This document shows positions 23,199 through 31,716 of a stretch of DNA of 64,000 nt, piece by piece. Made by a program: the position numbers and the translations under genes. The first letter of the stretch is position 1. Every line of letters begins with the position of its first letter. This DNA comes from VAYN01 sp963702075 (lineage in GTDB: Bacteria > Actinomycetota > Thermoleophilia > Solirubrobacterales > 70-9): contig OY969703.1 in the NCBI GenBank assembly GCA_963702075.1, positions 2,675,615 through 2,739,614 of the forward strand, written 5' to 3'. Under the pieces are notes generated by a model, which saw nothing but the letters and a program-made list of their open reading frames with translations, had not been told where the DNA came from and made no database searches.

Positions 23199-23681
23199 AT
23201 GGCCCGAATACACATCCTCGAACGCAGCCAGCGGGTCGAGCTTCCGATCGACGAGGCCTTTGCTTTCTACGGTGACGCCCACAACCTCGAGCGGATCACT
23301 CCGCCCCTGCTGAAGTTCGAGGTGACGACGCCGGGGCCGATCGAGATGGGCGTGGGGACGCTGATCGAATACAAGCTGCGGCTGCATCGGGTGCCGGTGC
23401 GGTGGCGGACGCGGATCGAGGCTTGGGAGCGGCCGCGGCGGTTCGTAGACGCGCAGGTGAACGGGCCCTACGCGCTCTGGGAGCACACGCACACCTTCGA
23501 GGAAGACGGGCCGGGGGCGACGATCATCCACGACCGGGTGCGCTACTCGATTCCCTTCGGGCCGCTGGGCGAGCTCGCGCACCGGCTGCTGGTGCGGCGG
23601 GACCTGAAGCAGATCTTCGATTACCGCCGCGATGCGGTGGCGCGGGAGCTGGCGCCGACCGGATCCGGAGGACCCGCATAG
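23199..23681 (+). CDS. SRPBCC (START-like) family protein
   Basis: 160 residues. The pattern VELPIDEAFAFYGDAHNLERITPPLLKFEV is typical of the ligand-binding SRPBCC/polyketide-cyclase-like group found in cyclases, coenzyme Q-binding proteins and many uncharacterised proteins. The C-terminal helix (LAHRLLVRRDLKQIFDYRR) closes the helix-grip fold. Ligand unknown. A cupin gene follows 10 bases after the stop. Confidence 0.85.
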   Translation: MARIHILERSQRVELPIDEAFAFYGDAHNLERITPPLLKFEVTTPGPIEMGVGTLIEYKLRLHRVPVRWRTRIEAWERPRRFVDAQVNGPYALWEHTHTFEEDGPGATIIHDRVRYSIPFGPLGELAHRLLVRRDLKQIFDYRRDAVARELAPTGSGGPA

Positions 23682-23691
23682 GATCTCGGTG

Positions 23692-24108
23692 ATGTCCGAA
23701 GTCAGCTACGCGAAGCTCGAACCAGGAGAGCAGCAGTTCCAACTGCTCCGCCGCGAGCTCGGCATCACCGGCTTCGGCCTCAACCTGATCACGCTGCACC
23801 CTCGGCAGCGCGGACGCGTCCATCGCCACGAGCGCCAAGAGGAGGTCTACCTCGTGCTCGAGGGGGAGTTGACGCTGATCTTCGAGGACGAGGAGCGGAC
23901 GCTCGGCAAGGAAGAGCTGGTGAGGATCGGGCCGGAGGTGCGGCGGCAAATCGCCAACCGCTCGGAAGCTCCAGTCCTGCTGCTTGCGATCGGCGGGTCC
24001 GGAGAGCATCAGGGCCGCGACGGCCGCGCCTGGGGGAGCTGGGAGGAAGGCGGCGAGGGCCGCCCGCCGCAGGAGGTCCCCCAGCCCGAGGATCTGCCGG
24101 CTCCTTAG
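23692..24108 (+). CDS. Cupin-domain protein
   Basis: 138 residues. The cupin motif 1 GRVHRHERQEEVYLVLEGEL provides HxH and Glu metal ligands; motif 2 is weaker (GPEVRRQIANRSEAPVLLL) and has no clear second histidine. The last 35 residues are a Gly/Glu/Pro-rich tail. I chose the ATG at 23692, directly following the SRPBCC gene. Enzymatic role unknown; small-molecule binding or isomerase-type activity is possible. Confidence 0.85.
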   Translation: MSEVSYAKLEPGEQQFQLLRRELGITGFGLNLITLHPRQRGRVHRHERQEEVYLVLEGELTLIFEDEERTLGKEELVRIGPEVRRQIANRSEAPVLLLAIGGSGEHQGRDGRAWGSWEEGGEGRPPQEVPQPEDLPAP

Positions 24109-24142
24109 TCACGCAGCGCCGCAAAGGGGACGGTGCCCGACC

Positions 24143-24532
24143 CTACGGCTGCTGCAGCACCGAGAGGACGTTCCCTGACGGATCCTCGAACCAGGCGATC
24201 TGCGGCCCGGGGCCGCGGACCACGCCCTTCTCGTCGTGCTCGAAACCCTCGTAGCGCTCGAAGCTGACGCCGCGCTCGCCCAGCTGGTCAACCGCCGCAT
24301 CGATGTCGTCGACTTCGAAGTTGAGCATCGTGTAGCTGGCCGGGGTCATGTCGGCGCTGAGGTACATCAGGACCTGTCCTCCGCCCGCCAGATGCAGCCG
24401 CGTCAGCCCGTGCTCCTCGGCGAGGACCTCGACGGTCAGGCCCAGCGCCCCCTCGTAGAACTCCTTGGCCTTGTCGAGGTCGTTGACGGCGAACCCACTG
24501 GTCGCTTTGCTCTCTCCAAGCATTGTCTTCAC
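24143..24532 (-). CDS. Glyoxalase/bleomycin-resistance (VOC) superfamily protein
   Basis: 129 residues with the two beta-alpha-beta-beta-beta modules of the VOC fold (FAVNDLDKAKEFYEGALGL and FEVDDIDAAVDQLGERGVSF), ending with IAWFEDPSGNVLSVLQ. Such proteins bind a divalent metal and act on diverse small molecules. The GTG start overlaps the arfB stop (GTGA), so it ends a four-gene operon; an ATG three codons in is the alternative. Confidence 0.9.
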   Translation of the reverse strand: MKTMLGESKATSGFAVNDLDKAKEFYEGALGLTVEVLAEEHGLTRLHLAGGGQVLMYLSADMTPASYTMLNFEVDDIDAAVDQLGERGVSFERYEGFEHDEKGVVRGPGPQIAWFEDPSGNVLSVLQQP

Positions 24533-24939
24533 TCTATCGGCGGCCGCCGGCGCTCGCGCTTTTTCTTCGCGGTCCGCTGCTTCTGCTCGAGCCGCCGCTG
24601 CTTCGAGGCCCGGGTCGGCCGCGTCGGCCGCCGCTTGCGCTGCACCCGCAGGCCGGCGGCGAGCTTCTGCGCCAGCCGCTGCAGCGCCAGCTCGCGGTTG
24701 CGCGCCTGCCCCCGCGCATCCTGGGCGACGGCGGTGACCGTCGGCCCGAGGCGCTCCAGCAACCGCGCCCGCTGCGCCTCGTCGAGCGCCTGCGAGCGCT
24801 CGACCTCGAAGACCGCTTCGACCCGGGAGGCGGTGACGTTGGCGTGCTGGCCGCCGGGGCCGGAGGAGCGACTGGTGCGCAGCTCGACCTCCGCCAGCGG
24901 CAGCGCCAGCCCGCGGTTGATGCGAAGCTCTTCCGCCAC
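24529..24939 (-). CDS. arfB: ArfB-type ribosome rescue peptidyl-tRNA hydrolase
   Basis: 136 residues from a GTG one base after the upstream stop (24941). The release-factor block TSRSSGPGGQHANVTASRVE has the catalytic GGQ. The lysine/arginine-rich C-terminal tail (QKQRTAKKKRERRRPP) is the ArfB feature that enters the mRNA channel of stalled ribosomes. There is no codon-recognition domain, unlike RF1 and RF2. An upstream start in the same frame would overlap the neighbouring gene fully and is unlikely. Confidence 0.9.
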   Translation of the reverse strand: MAEELRINRGLALPLAEVELRTSRSSGPGGQHANVTASRVEAVFEVERSQALDEAQRARLLERLGPTVTAVAQDARGQARNRELALQRLAQKLAAGLRVQRKRRPTRPTRASKQRRLEQKQRTAKKKRERRRPPIE

Positions 24940-24940
24940 C

Positions 24941-25291
24941 TCAGCCGGCCAGCTCGGGAATGTGCTGCTCGAGGTGCCTGGCGATCGTCTGCCGCACCCA
25001 GCGCTGGGTCTCGGCGTCGGCCATCCGGTAGCGGCCGAGCAGCATCTTCTGGTCGTCGAGCGGCAGCCCGGCGATCTCCCAGCGCACCGCGAGCCGCTCG
25101 AAGAGCGCCTCGGAGCGGCGCCGCCAGGCATCCTCCTGCGATGCGGCCTCCCCCTTCGGCGGCTCGCCCAGCTTGGCAATCGTCGCGGCGCTGAGCGTCT
25201 GCCGCAGGCTGAGGACGTTGCCCTCCGGATCGCTGTAGTCAACCGTCAGCGCCTTCTCGCGCGGCCGCCGCTGCTTCTTGCGCTTCGCCAC
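24941..25291 (-). CDS. Hypothetical protein, 116 aa
   Basis: A basic N-terminus (MAKRKKQRRPREKA) precedes a helical, charged domain ending in WVRQTIARHLEQHIPELAG. No family is recognised. It lies between the PCD gene (18 bases upstream) and arfB (one-base gap), in the same direction, so co-translation with the ribosome rescue factor is likely. The basic head could suit RNA or ribosome binding, which is only inference. Confidence 0.75.
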   Translation of the reverse strand: MAKRKKQRRPREKALTVDYSDPEGNVLSLRQTLSAATIAKLGEPPKGEAASQEDAWRRRSEALFERLAVRWEIAGLPLDDQKMLLGRYRMADAETQRWVRQTIARHLEQHIPELAG

Positions 25292-25309
25292 CTTCGGATC
25301 GCCGTCTAG

Positions 25310-25588
25310 CTAGGCCAGCGCGTCGATCTTCGCGGCCAGCTCGAAGTCGGCGGCGGTGAGGCCGCCCTCGGAGTGGGTCGAGATCGTCACCGTCACCGTG
25401 TCCCAGGAGATCGCCAGATCCGGGTGGTGGTTCATCCCCTCCGCCGGCTCGACCAGGTTGGAGACGAACTCGACCGAGCCGACGAAGTCACCGCGCTTGA
25501 AGCTCTTCTCGATCGCCTCGCCCGAGCGGGTCCAGCCGGAGAGCCGCGCCAGCTTCTCCTCCACCTCTGCATCGCTCAACCGCGCCAC
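25310..25588 (-). CDS. Pterin-4a-carbinolamine dehydratase
   Basis: 92 residues. The signature EGMNHHPDLAISWDTVTVTI contains the histidine pair that dehydrates 4a-hydroxytetrahydrobiopterin, and GGLTAADFELAAKID ends the fold. In bacteria the enzyme serves aromatic amino acid hydroxylases, or, as a distant homologue, molybdopterin-type enzymes; no hydroxylase gene is nearby. Starts with GTG. First gene of the PCD-hypothetical-arfB-VOC operon and divergent from the GST gene. Confidence 0.93.
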   Translation of the reverse strand: MARLSDAEVEEKLARLSGWTRSGEAIEKSFKRGDFVGSVEFVSNLVEPAEGMNHHPDLAISWDTVTVTISTHSEGGLTAADFELAAKIDALA

Positions 25589-25611
25589 GCGCTTATGCTG
25601 GCAGGCGAGCG

Positions 25612-26379
25612 ATGCCTGTGCAATCGAGCGACAAACCGGTCCTCTGGCAGATCGACATCTCCCACTACGCCGAAAAGGCGCGCTGGGCCCTGGACTACAA
25701 GGAAGTCGAGCACGTCCGCCGCTCGCTGCTTCCGGGCTCGCACATCCCGATCGCGCTCTTCCTCACCCGCGGTGCCCAGCCCACCGTGCCGGTGCTGCAG
25801 TTGGACGGGCGGGCGATCGGCGACTCCACCGCGATCGTCGCCGCCCTCGACGCCAAGTACCTCGACCGCCCGCTCTACCCGTCGAAGCCGGACGAGCGCG
25901 AGCGGGCCCTCGCGCTGGAGGACTGGTTCGACGAGAACCTCGGCCCCCACACTCGCCTGCTGCCTTTTTACGAGCTGATCCAGGAGCCCGCGCTCTTCGC
26001 CGAGGTCGCTGCCGAGAGCGTGCCGGGGCCGCTGGGGAAGGTGAAGCCGGCGGTCGGCGCCTACGCCCGCGCCTACACCAGCCTGCGCTGGGGGGCCAAC
26101 AGCGACGAGGATGCGAGGCGGGCGCGCGAGGCGATCGTCGCCGCCTTCGACAAGCTCGAGGCCGAGCTGGAGCAGGGCGACGGCGAGTTCCTCGTCGGCG
26201 AGAACCTCAGCGTCGCCGACGTCACCGCCGCCTCGCTCTTCTACCCGATCGTCGTCCCACCCGAGGGCCCGCTCTCACCAGACCTCCCGCGCCCCGCCGG
26301 CCTCGAGAGCTTCCGCCAGAGCCTCAGCAACCGCCCCGGCTGGCGCTGGGTGGAAGAGACTTTCCAGCGTCACCGCTAG
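25612..26379 (+). CDS. Glutathione S-transferase-like protein
   Basis: 255 residues. The N-terminal thioredoxin-like domain (VLWQIDISHYAEKARWALDYK, then QPTVPVLQLDGRAIGDSTAIVAAL) has the conserved cis-proline region and Ser-Thr for the gamma-glutamyl group. A helical C-terminal domain holds the GST landmark GENLSVADVTAASLF. Actinobacteria usually use mycothiol rather than glutathione, so the thiol partner is uncertain. Confidence 0.88.
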   Translation: MPVQSSDKPVLWQIDISHYAEKARWALDYKEVEHVRRSLLPGSHIPIALFLTRGAQPTVPVLQLDGRAIGDSTAIVAALDAKYLDRPLYPSKPDERERALALEDWFDENLGPHTRLLPFYELIQEPALFAEVAAESVPGPLGKVKPAVGAYARAYTSLRWGANSDEDARRAREAIVAAFDKLEAELEQGDGEFLVGENLSVADVTAASLFYPIVVPPEGPLSPDLPRPAGLESFRQSLSNRPGWRWVEETFQRHR

Positions 26380-26462
26380 AAGTTTCACTTCCTCCACAGA
26401 GCTGCCTGAGAAGATTTCGTTTCTGCGACAAAAAGTTACATCTGATTCGCTAGCCTCGCAGC

Positions 26463-26891
26463 ATGCAGACGGTCGCCGAGACGAGGGAGACGCCGATGCA
26501 GCGCTACGACGAAAAGTTCCAACGAGTGGACAAACGCTTCGACGACGTCGATCGCGAGTTCCAACGAGTGGACAAGCGCTTCGACGACGTCGATCGCGAG
26601 TTCAAGCGGGTAGACAAGCGCTTCGACGACGTCAACCGCCGGATCAGCGAGGGACGGGAAGAAGCCAAACAACGATTCGACCGCGTCGAAGGCGACCTCC
26701 ACCAGCTGAGGGAGTTTGGTATCCCGGACCTGAAGGGTGAACTCAAGGGCGATATCCGCGAAGTCAAAGAGGAGATCCGCGAGGTGAGAACCGGGCTCGC
26801 CGCACTTCAGGACGCCTTCAACCGCCTCGTGTTAGGCGCTGCCACCAGCTGGGTGATCCTGATGGTCACGATCCTGGTCAAAGGCGGCTAG
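26463..26891 (+). CDS. Coiled-coil repeat protein with C-terminal membrane anchor
   Basis: 142 residues. Residues 18-59 are three nearly identical 14-residue repeats (FQRVDKRFDDVDRE), charged and helical. A longer coiled coil follows (KGDIREVKEEIREVRTGL), and a single hydrophobic helix at the C-terminus (TSWVILMVTILVKGG) would anchor it in the membrane. It resembles DUF1640/hemolysin-XhlA-like coiled-coil proteins, but no firm family. The stop codon sits in the palindrome GGCGGCTAGCCGCC shared with the convergent permease gene. Confidence 0.75.
   Translation: MQTVAETRETPMQRYDEKFQRVDKRFDDVDREFQRVDKRFDDVDREFKRVDKRFDDVNRRISEGREEAKQRFDRVEGDLHQLREFGIPDLKGELKGDIREVKEEIREVRTGLAALQDAFNRLVLGAATSWVILMVTILVKGG
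26514..26639 (+). repeat. Three tandem 42-base repeats in the coiled-coil gene
   Basis: Units 26514-26555, 26556-26597 and 26598-26639 differ at only a few bases and encode the 14-residue heptad-pair repeats. Near identity at DNA level indicates recent duplication or slippage, so copy number may vary between strains. Confidence 0.9.
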
Positions 26892-26896
26892 CCGCC
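26883..26896. terminator. Palindrome over the shared CTAG stop codons
   Basis: GGCGGCTAGCCGCC is a perfect palindrome. Its CTAG gives TAG on the plus strand for the coiled-coil gene and TAG on the minus strand for the permease gene. It is too tight for a loop, so its effect would be through DNA or dimeric structures; termination is uncertain. Confidence 0.5.
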
Positions 26897-27685
26897 GATC
26901 GGCGCTCGGGGGTTGGCGCCCCAGAAGACCACGGTGCCGAGCATGCCGATGATGTGGACGGCGACGATGTTGAAGACCATCGATTTGGCGGTGGCGGTGC
27001 CGACGCCGACGGGGCCGCCGGAGGCGGTATAGCCGTAGTAACAGCCGACGAGCACGATCACGGTCGCCATCACCATCCCCTTGATCAGGCTGAATAGCAG
27101 GTCGGGGGGGCTCTGATACATCCAGAAGATCAGCAGGTAGCCGCCCGAGGAAACGTCCCCGACCTGCTGCACCACCGAGAGGTAGCTGGCGGCGTAGATC
27201 AACCCGATCCCGATCAGGTAGAGAAACGGGATCGCGATCCAGGCCCCGAGCAGGCGGGTCGCGCAGAGGAAGGTGATCGGCTGGATCCCCATCACTTCGA
27301 GCGCGTCGATCTCGTCGGAGATCCGCATCGCCCCGATCTCGGCGACGATCCCGGTCCCCACCTTGGCCGAGAGGATGTAGCCGAAGGCGTACGGGAGACC
27401 CTCCCGCAGATCGCAGTAGGCCGAGAACAGCCCGGCCAGGGACGGGGCGCCGATCGAGCGGTTGAAGTAGGCGCCCTGAAGGCCACACTGGAGCCCGAGG
27501 ATGAAGACGAAGGCCCAGATGATCAGGGCCGAACCGAAGACGAGGATGCCCGCCTGGCGCAGGCTCTCGCCGAAGAACTTGAAGACCCTGCCCGAGTAGA
27601 CCTGTCCCGCCACCTGCAGGCCGAAGCGGCCGATCTCGCCGAAGGACTCGAGCCAGTTGCGCGGGGCTTCCAGCCAGGCGTTCAT
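26888..27685 (-). CDS. MlaE/YrbE-family ABC permease (second of pair)
   Basis: 265 residues with five to six helices. The conserved permease block around EIGAMRISDEIDALEVMGIQP is the contact site for the ATPase, and FWMYQSPPDLLFSLIKGM and YYGYTASGGPVGVG match YrbEB-type proteins of actinobacterial mce operons. These permeases move lipids or sterols with MCE proteins and an MceG-type ATPase. Here no mce gene follows: the next gene downstream is convergent. Confidence 0.92.
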   Translation of the reverse strand: MNAWLEAPRNWLESFGEIGRFGLQVAGQVYSGRVFKFFGESLRQAGILVFGSALIIWAFVFILGLQCGLQGAYFNRSIGAPSLAGLFSAYCDLREGLPYAFGYILSAKVGTGIVAEIGAMRISDEIDALEVMGIQPITFLCATRLLGAWIAIPFLYLIGIGLIYAASYLSVVQQVGDVSSGGYLLIFWMYQSPPDLLFSLIKGMVMATVIVLVGCYYGYTASGGPVGVGTATAKSMVFNIVAVHIIGMLGTVVFWGANPRAPIGG

Positions 27686-27692
27686 CGTGCGT

Positions 27693-28499
27693 TCACCGGA
27701 CCGCCTGCAGTTCGGGGTTGGTGGCGAGGATGACCGAGCTGACCACGAACTGGAAGAAGAAGACCGCGACCAGGGCGATCACCACCGCCTGGTTGACGGC
27801 CCGGCCGACGCCGGCGGCTCCTCCCGACGCCGACATACCCTTGTAAGAGCAGACGACGGCGACGATCGCCCCGAACATCGTGCACATCAGGATCGAGGTC
27901 CAGAGGTCGGTGATCGTGGCGTTGGTGAAGAGCGTGGCGAAGAAGCCGCCGAGCGGCTGGTGGTAAAGCAGCTCGGCGACGATGCCGGCGCTGAGGCCCA
28001 TGACGATCGCGAAGATGTCGAGCAGGGCGGTGACGACCATCAGCGCCAGGAAGCGCGGCACCACCAGGTTCTTGACCGGGTCGACGCCGAGCACCTGCAG
28101 GGCGTCGAGCTCCTCGCGGATCTTGCGGGCACCGAGATCGGCGGTGATCGCGGTCCCCGCCACGCCCGCCACCACTACCGCGGTGACCAGCGGCCCGATC
28201 CAGCGGATCGCGATCACGACGAAGAACCCGCCGAGGCGATCGAGCGCGCCGAACAGCGAGAGGATCCCCGCCGCCTGCAGGCCGGGGGCCCCGAGGTTGA
28301 GGGCAAAGGTCGAAACGACGAGCGGGAACCAGGAGAGCCTCAGCACGAAGAGGAACTGCCAGACGAGCTCCTCTCCGTAGGGATAGGGGGACCTCGCCGC
28401 CGCGATCAAGGTCCTCACGGAGAGGATCATCATCACCCCGACCTGCTCGAACATCCCCTTGACGGGGAGCAGTCCCCGGCTCAGCGTTCTGCTCGCCAC
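27693..28499 (-). CDS. MlaE/YrbE-family ABC permease (first of pair)
   Basis: 268 residues, a paralogue of the next gene, with the matching motif DLGARKIREELDALQVLGVDP and CSYKGMSASGGAAGVG. In mce operons a YrbEA/YrbEB pair always precedes six mce genes; here the pair stands alone behind a GntR regulator. The GTG at 28499 overlaps the regulator's end by 19 bases; an ATG 15 codons later (28454) is possible. Confidence 0.92.
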   Translation of the reverse strand: MASRTLSRGLLPVKGMFEQVGVMMILSVRTLIAAARSPYPYGEELVWQFLFVLRLSWFPLVVSTFALNLGAPGLQAAGILSLFGALDRLGGFFVVIAIRWIGPLVTAVVVAGVAGTAITADLGARKIREELDALQVLGVDPVKNLVVPRFLALMVVTALLDIFAIVMGLSAGIVAELLYHQPLGGFFATLFTNATITDLWTSILMCTMFGAIVAVVCSYKGMSASGGAAGVGRAVNQAVVIALVAVFFFQFVVSSVILATNPELQAVR

Positions 28500-29194
28500 C
28501 GGCTCATCGCCCTTCCCAGGGGCCCGCAGCCGTGCGCGCGCTCCTGCACCAGCTGCTCGCTTTCCTGTCGTGCCGCCGCAAGCTGGGCGATCAGGGTGTC
28601 GCGCGTCTGCTCCAGCTCTTCCACCCCGGCGACGTGGGCGACGGCGCGGCGGGGAGCAGTCGGCAGTTCCTCGGCGAGGTGAGCCGTGTGGGATGCCAGC
28701 TCCGTCTCGAGACGGGCGATCTGCCGGCGCAGCTCCTGGCGCACCTCGATCGCTTCGCTCTCCGCGGCGGGATCGGGCATCTCCCCCGGCGCCTCACCTC
28801 CCAGCTCCTCCGGGAGACCCGCGCAGGCCATCGCCACCACCGCCAGCTCGCGCGGGCCGAAGCCGGCGTCACGAGCCCGTTCCAGCGCCTCGGCGGCGAT
28901 CGCCTCCAGCTCCGGGGCCGCCTCCACCCCCTCGGCGACGAAGGTCCCCTGACCGTGGCGGGTGACGACGAGGCCGTCGCGCTCGAGCGCTTCGTAGACG
29001 GAGCGCACCGTGCCCACGTTCACCCCGGCCCAGCCGGCGAGACGGCGAAAGCTCGGCAATCGCTCCCCCGCCCCCAGCTCGCCGGTGCGGATCAAAGCAC
29101 GCAGTCGCCAGCTCAGCTGCAACCCGACCGGCAGCTCATCGGAGGGGTCGAGCAGGAACGGGGTCTCTTCGAGCTGTGTCACCAGCTCGCACAC
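28481..29194 (-). CDS. GntR family transcriptional regulator
   Basis: 237 residues. Residues 25-90 are a GntR winged helix (LGAGERLPSFRRLAGWAGVNVGTVRSVYEAL and GLVVTRHGQGTFVAEG). The rest is helical and coiled-coil-like (VRQELRRQIARLETELASH) and does not match FadR, HutC or MocR effector domains. Its 3' end overlaps the first YrbE permease gene, so it is likely the operon's own regulator. Confidence 0.88.
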   Translation of the reverse strand: MCELVTQLEETPFLLDPSDELPVGLQLSWRLRALIRTGELGAGERLPSFRRLAGWAGVNVGTVRSVYEALERDGLVVTRHGQGTFVAEGVEAAPELEAIAAEALERARDAGFGPRELAVVAMACAGLPEELGGEAPGEMPDPAAESEAIEVRQELRRQIARLETELASHTAHLAEELPTAPRRAVAHVAGVEELEQTRDTLIAQLAAARQESEQLVQERAHGCGPLGRAMSRWRAER

Positions 29195-29245
29195 TAATTC
29201 CCAGAACTGTACGAGTCAACTAGAACAGCCGGGGAGCAGCTCAGC

Positions 29246-30280
29246 TCAGGGAGTGAGGACGATCTTCAGGGCTTCGCGGTTGTCGTAGACCTCGTAGGCC
29301 TCGGCTGCCTGGTCGAGCGGCATGTGGTGGGTGACGAGGGGGCCGGGGTCGAGCTTGCCGGCCTCCATCAGGGCGAGGACCCGGTCGACGTGGGCGATTA
29401 CGTTGGCGAGGCCGAGGCGCAGCTGCAGGCCCTTGAGCCAGGCGAGGCCGAGCGGCACCTCGCCCTTGCCGGCATAGGCGCCGATCCCGGAGACGGTGCC
29501 GGCGTCGCGGGCGAGGCTGACGGCGAGTGCCAGCGGGCCGGGGTCGCCGACCGCGTCGACGACGACGTCGACGCCGAGCCCGTCGGTCGCCGCGCGCACC
29601 GCCTTTTTCGGATCGTCCTCGCTCAGGTGCAGCGGCGTGGCGCCGAAGCGCCGGGCCATCTCCAGGCGTTCGGCGACGGTGTCGACCGCGAAGACCTCGA
29701 CCGCGCCACCGGCAATGGCGGCCTGTACTGCGCACAGACCCACCGGTCCCAGCCCCAGCACTGCGACGGTGTCGCCGGCTCGCATCTCGGCGTGGGCGAC
29801 CGCGTGGTAACCGGTCCCCATCACGTCGCCGGCGAAGAGGGCGACGTCGGCCGACATCCCCTCCGGGACTCGACGCAGGGTCAGGTTCGCGCGCGGAACC
29901 GCCAGCAGCTCCGCCTGGGCGCCCTGCAGGTCGCCGAGGTTCTTGCCGTGGCCGAAGGTCTGCCCTTTGCGGCAGCGGTGATAGTCACCGCGCAAGCAGG
30001 AGGCGCAGGTCGCGCAGGCGGTATGGAAGGTGCCAAGCACGCGGTCGCCGACGGCGACCCGCTCGACCTCTTCGCCCGCTGCGACCACGGTGCCGACGAA
30101 CTCGTGGCCGATCGTGAAGCCCGGCTCGACCGGGACCCGCCCGTGGTAGATGTGGAGGTCAGAGCCACAGATGCCGCTCGCCTCGACCCGGACGAGCGCG
30201 TCGTCGGCGGCGGTGAGCTCGGGATCGGGCTTCTCCTCGATCCGCACCTGCTCGGGCGCTTGGAAGGTGACGGCGCGCAT
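29246..30280 (-). CDS. Zinc-dependent alcohol dehydrogenase (MDR family)
   Basis: 344 residues. Catalytic zinc ligands lie in ICGSDLHIYHG and GHEFVG; the structural zinc lobe is CATCASCLRGDYHRC. The coenzyme domain has GLGPVGLCAVQAA with an acidic residue at the end of the second strand (VFAVDTVAERLE), which favours NAD over NADP. It is close to glutathione-independent formaldehyde/threonine/sorbitol dehydrogenase-like enzymes; the substrate is not determined. It stands between the GntR regulator and the HD-GYP gene, all on the minus strand. Confidence 0.92.
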   Translation of the reverse strand: MRAVTFQAPEQVRIEEKPDPELTAADDALVRVEASGICGSDLHIYHGRVPVEPGFTIGHEFVGTVVAAGEEVERVAVGDRVLGTFHTACATCASCLRGDYHRCRKGQTFGHGKNLGDLQGAQAELLAVPRANLTLRRVPEGMSADVALFAGDVMGTGYHAVAHAEMRAGDTVAVLGLGPVGLCAVQAAIAGGAVEVFAVDTVAERLEMARRFGATPLHLSEDDPKKAVRAATDGLGVDVVVDAVGDPGPLALAVSLARDAGTVSGIGAYAGKGEVPLGLAWLKGLQLRLGLANVIAHVDRVLALMEAGKLDPGPLVTHHMPLDQAAEAYEVYDNREALKIVLTP

Positions 30281-30304
30281 GCGGCGCCGAACGCTACCGG
30301 ACCC

Positions 30305-31705
30305 TCAGTTGACGCCGGCGACCTGGAAGCGGCTTTTTTCGCCGCCGGGGCTGGCGGTCTCTTCGATCCGGGCCTCGAGCGCCAGCTCCTTCTCGAAGTC
30401 TGCGGCCTCGCCGTGCTGGAAGGAGACGTCTTTGCCCTCGAGCAGCTCGATGAAGATCTCGACGAAGCGGGCATCCAGCTGTTTGCCGGCGACCCGCCGC
30501 AGCTCGACGATCGCGTCGTAGGACGACATCGGCGTCCGGTAGGAGTCGCGGGCGGTCATCACGTCGTAGGTATCGGCGACCGAGATGATCCGCGCCAGCT
30601 CGGGGATTTCGTCCCCGGCCAGACCCCGCGGATAGCCTTTGCCGTCGATCCGCTCGTGGTGGGCGAGGATGATCTCCGCCACCGGGCCGTAGCCGTCGAG
30701 CGAGGAGACGACCCGGGCACCCTGCTGGGGATGGCGCTTGATCAGCATCCAGTCCTCGTCGGTGAGCGGCACGTTGGCCTTGAGGATGCGGTCGGGAAGG
30801 ATGAACTTGCCGATGTCGTGGAGGAGGGCGGCGATGTGGACGAGCTCCTCCTCGCGGCGCGAGTAGCCGGCGCGCTGGGCGATCGCCCGCGAGTAGCGGG
30901 CGACGGCGGCGCTGTGGCGGGCGGTCATCTGGTCCCGCAGGTCGAGAGTGCGCAGCATCGCGCTCAACATCCCGACCTGGAAGCTCGCCAGCTGCTTGGA
31001 GCGCAGCTCCAACTCCTCCGCTCGCTGCTGGGAGACGAGCAGGGCGCCGAGCAGGTACTGGAAGGTGACGAGGACGACGCCGAACATCGCGACCCCGGCG
31101 AGGCCGAGCTGGACGTAGAGGTAGGCGACCCCGACCGCCATCAGCGCCGCCGCCAGCTCCGACGGGAGCAGCGGGAAGAGGGCGGTGCGCACCTTGACGA
31201 AGAAGGAGCTGCGATCGAGGTAGCAGGAGTAGGAGGCGATCATCGTGAAGTTGATCGCCAGCGCGAGGAGGAAGACGGCGAAGATCAGCGCGTAGAAGGC
31301 GGCGTCGGTCTCGGCGACCCGCGCGTTGTCGACGACCTCGTGGAAGGCGATCCCGCTGACCAGCGGAAAGGTCGCGTAGGTGAGGACGTTGTTCAGCAGG
31401 TAGTGGCCGGCATCGCGCCAGCGCAGCCAGCCGGCGAGGATCGTCATCACGCCGATTACCGCCGCCGGGGTACCGCCGAGGAAGACCATCGCCAGGACCA
31501 GAGCGAGGAAGCTGCCGGAGATCTTCACCTTCGAGGTGGTGCTGATCGCGGTCAGGTCGCTGAAAACCGAGAAGCCGAGCAGGATGCAGAACAGCGGCAC
31601 GTCCCAGTTGGCGCTCGAGGCGCGCCAGACCCCGACTGCGGCGACCAGCACGAGGCCGGCGACCATCGTCGCTATTGCCAGTCGGGTGGGCCGGGGCTGA
31701 GCCAT
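30305..31705 (-). CDS. Membrane-anchored HD-GYP domain phosphodiesterase
   Basis: 466 residues. The first 240 form seven or eight membrane helices of a sensory type. The HD-GYP domain follows: HIAALLHDIGKF supplies the HD pair, and ILAHHERIDGKGYPRGL the HHE and GYP motifs. It should hydrolyse cyclic di-GMP to GMP or pGpG in response to a membrane or external signal. The 15-base motif at 31810-31824 and a sigma-28-like promoter at 31717-31744 precede it. Confidence 0.93.
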   Translation of the reverse strand: MAQPRPTRLAIATMVAGLVLVAAVGVWRASSANWDVPLFCILLGFSVFSDLTAISTTSKVKISGSFLALVLAMVFLGGTPAAVIGVMTILAGWLRWRDAGHYLLNNVLTYATFPLVSGIAFHEVVDNARVAETDAAFYALIFAVFLLALAINFTMIASYSCYLDRSSFFVKVRTALFPLLPSELAAALMAVGVAYLYVQLGLAGVAMFGVVLVTFQYLLGALLVSQQRAEELELRSKQLASFQVGMLSAMLRTLDLRDQMTARHSAAVARYSRAIAQRAGYSRREEELVHIAALLHDIGKFILPDRILKANVPLTDEDWMLIKRHPQQGARVVSSLDGYGPVAEIILAHHERIDGKGYPRGLAGDEIPELARIISVADTYDVMTARDSYRTPMSSYDAIVELRRVAGKQLDARFVEIFIELLEGKDVSFQHGEAADFEKELALEARIEETASPGGEKSRFQVAGVN

Positions 31706-31716
31706 CTCTTGGTTTG

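Noticed and set aside
26514..26639. CRISPR-like tandem array
   Set aside because: Repeats are contiguous without spacers and encode a coiled coil in frame.
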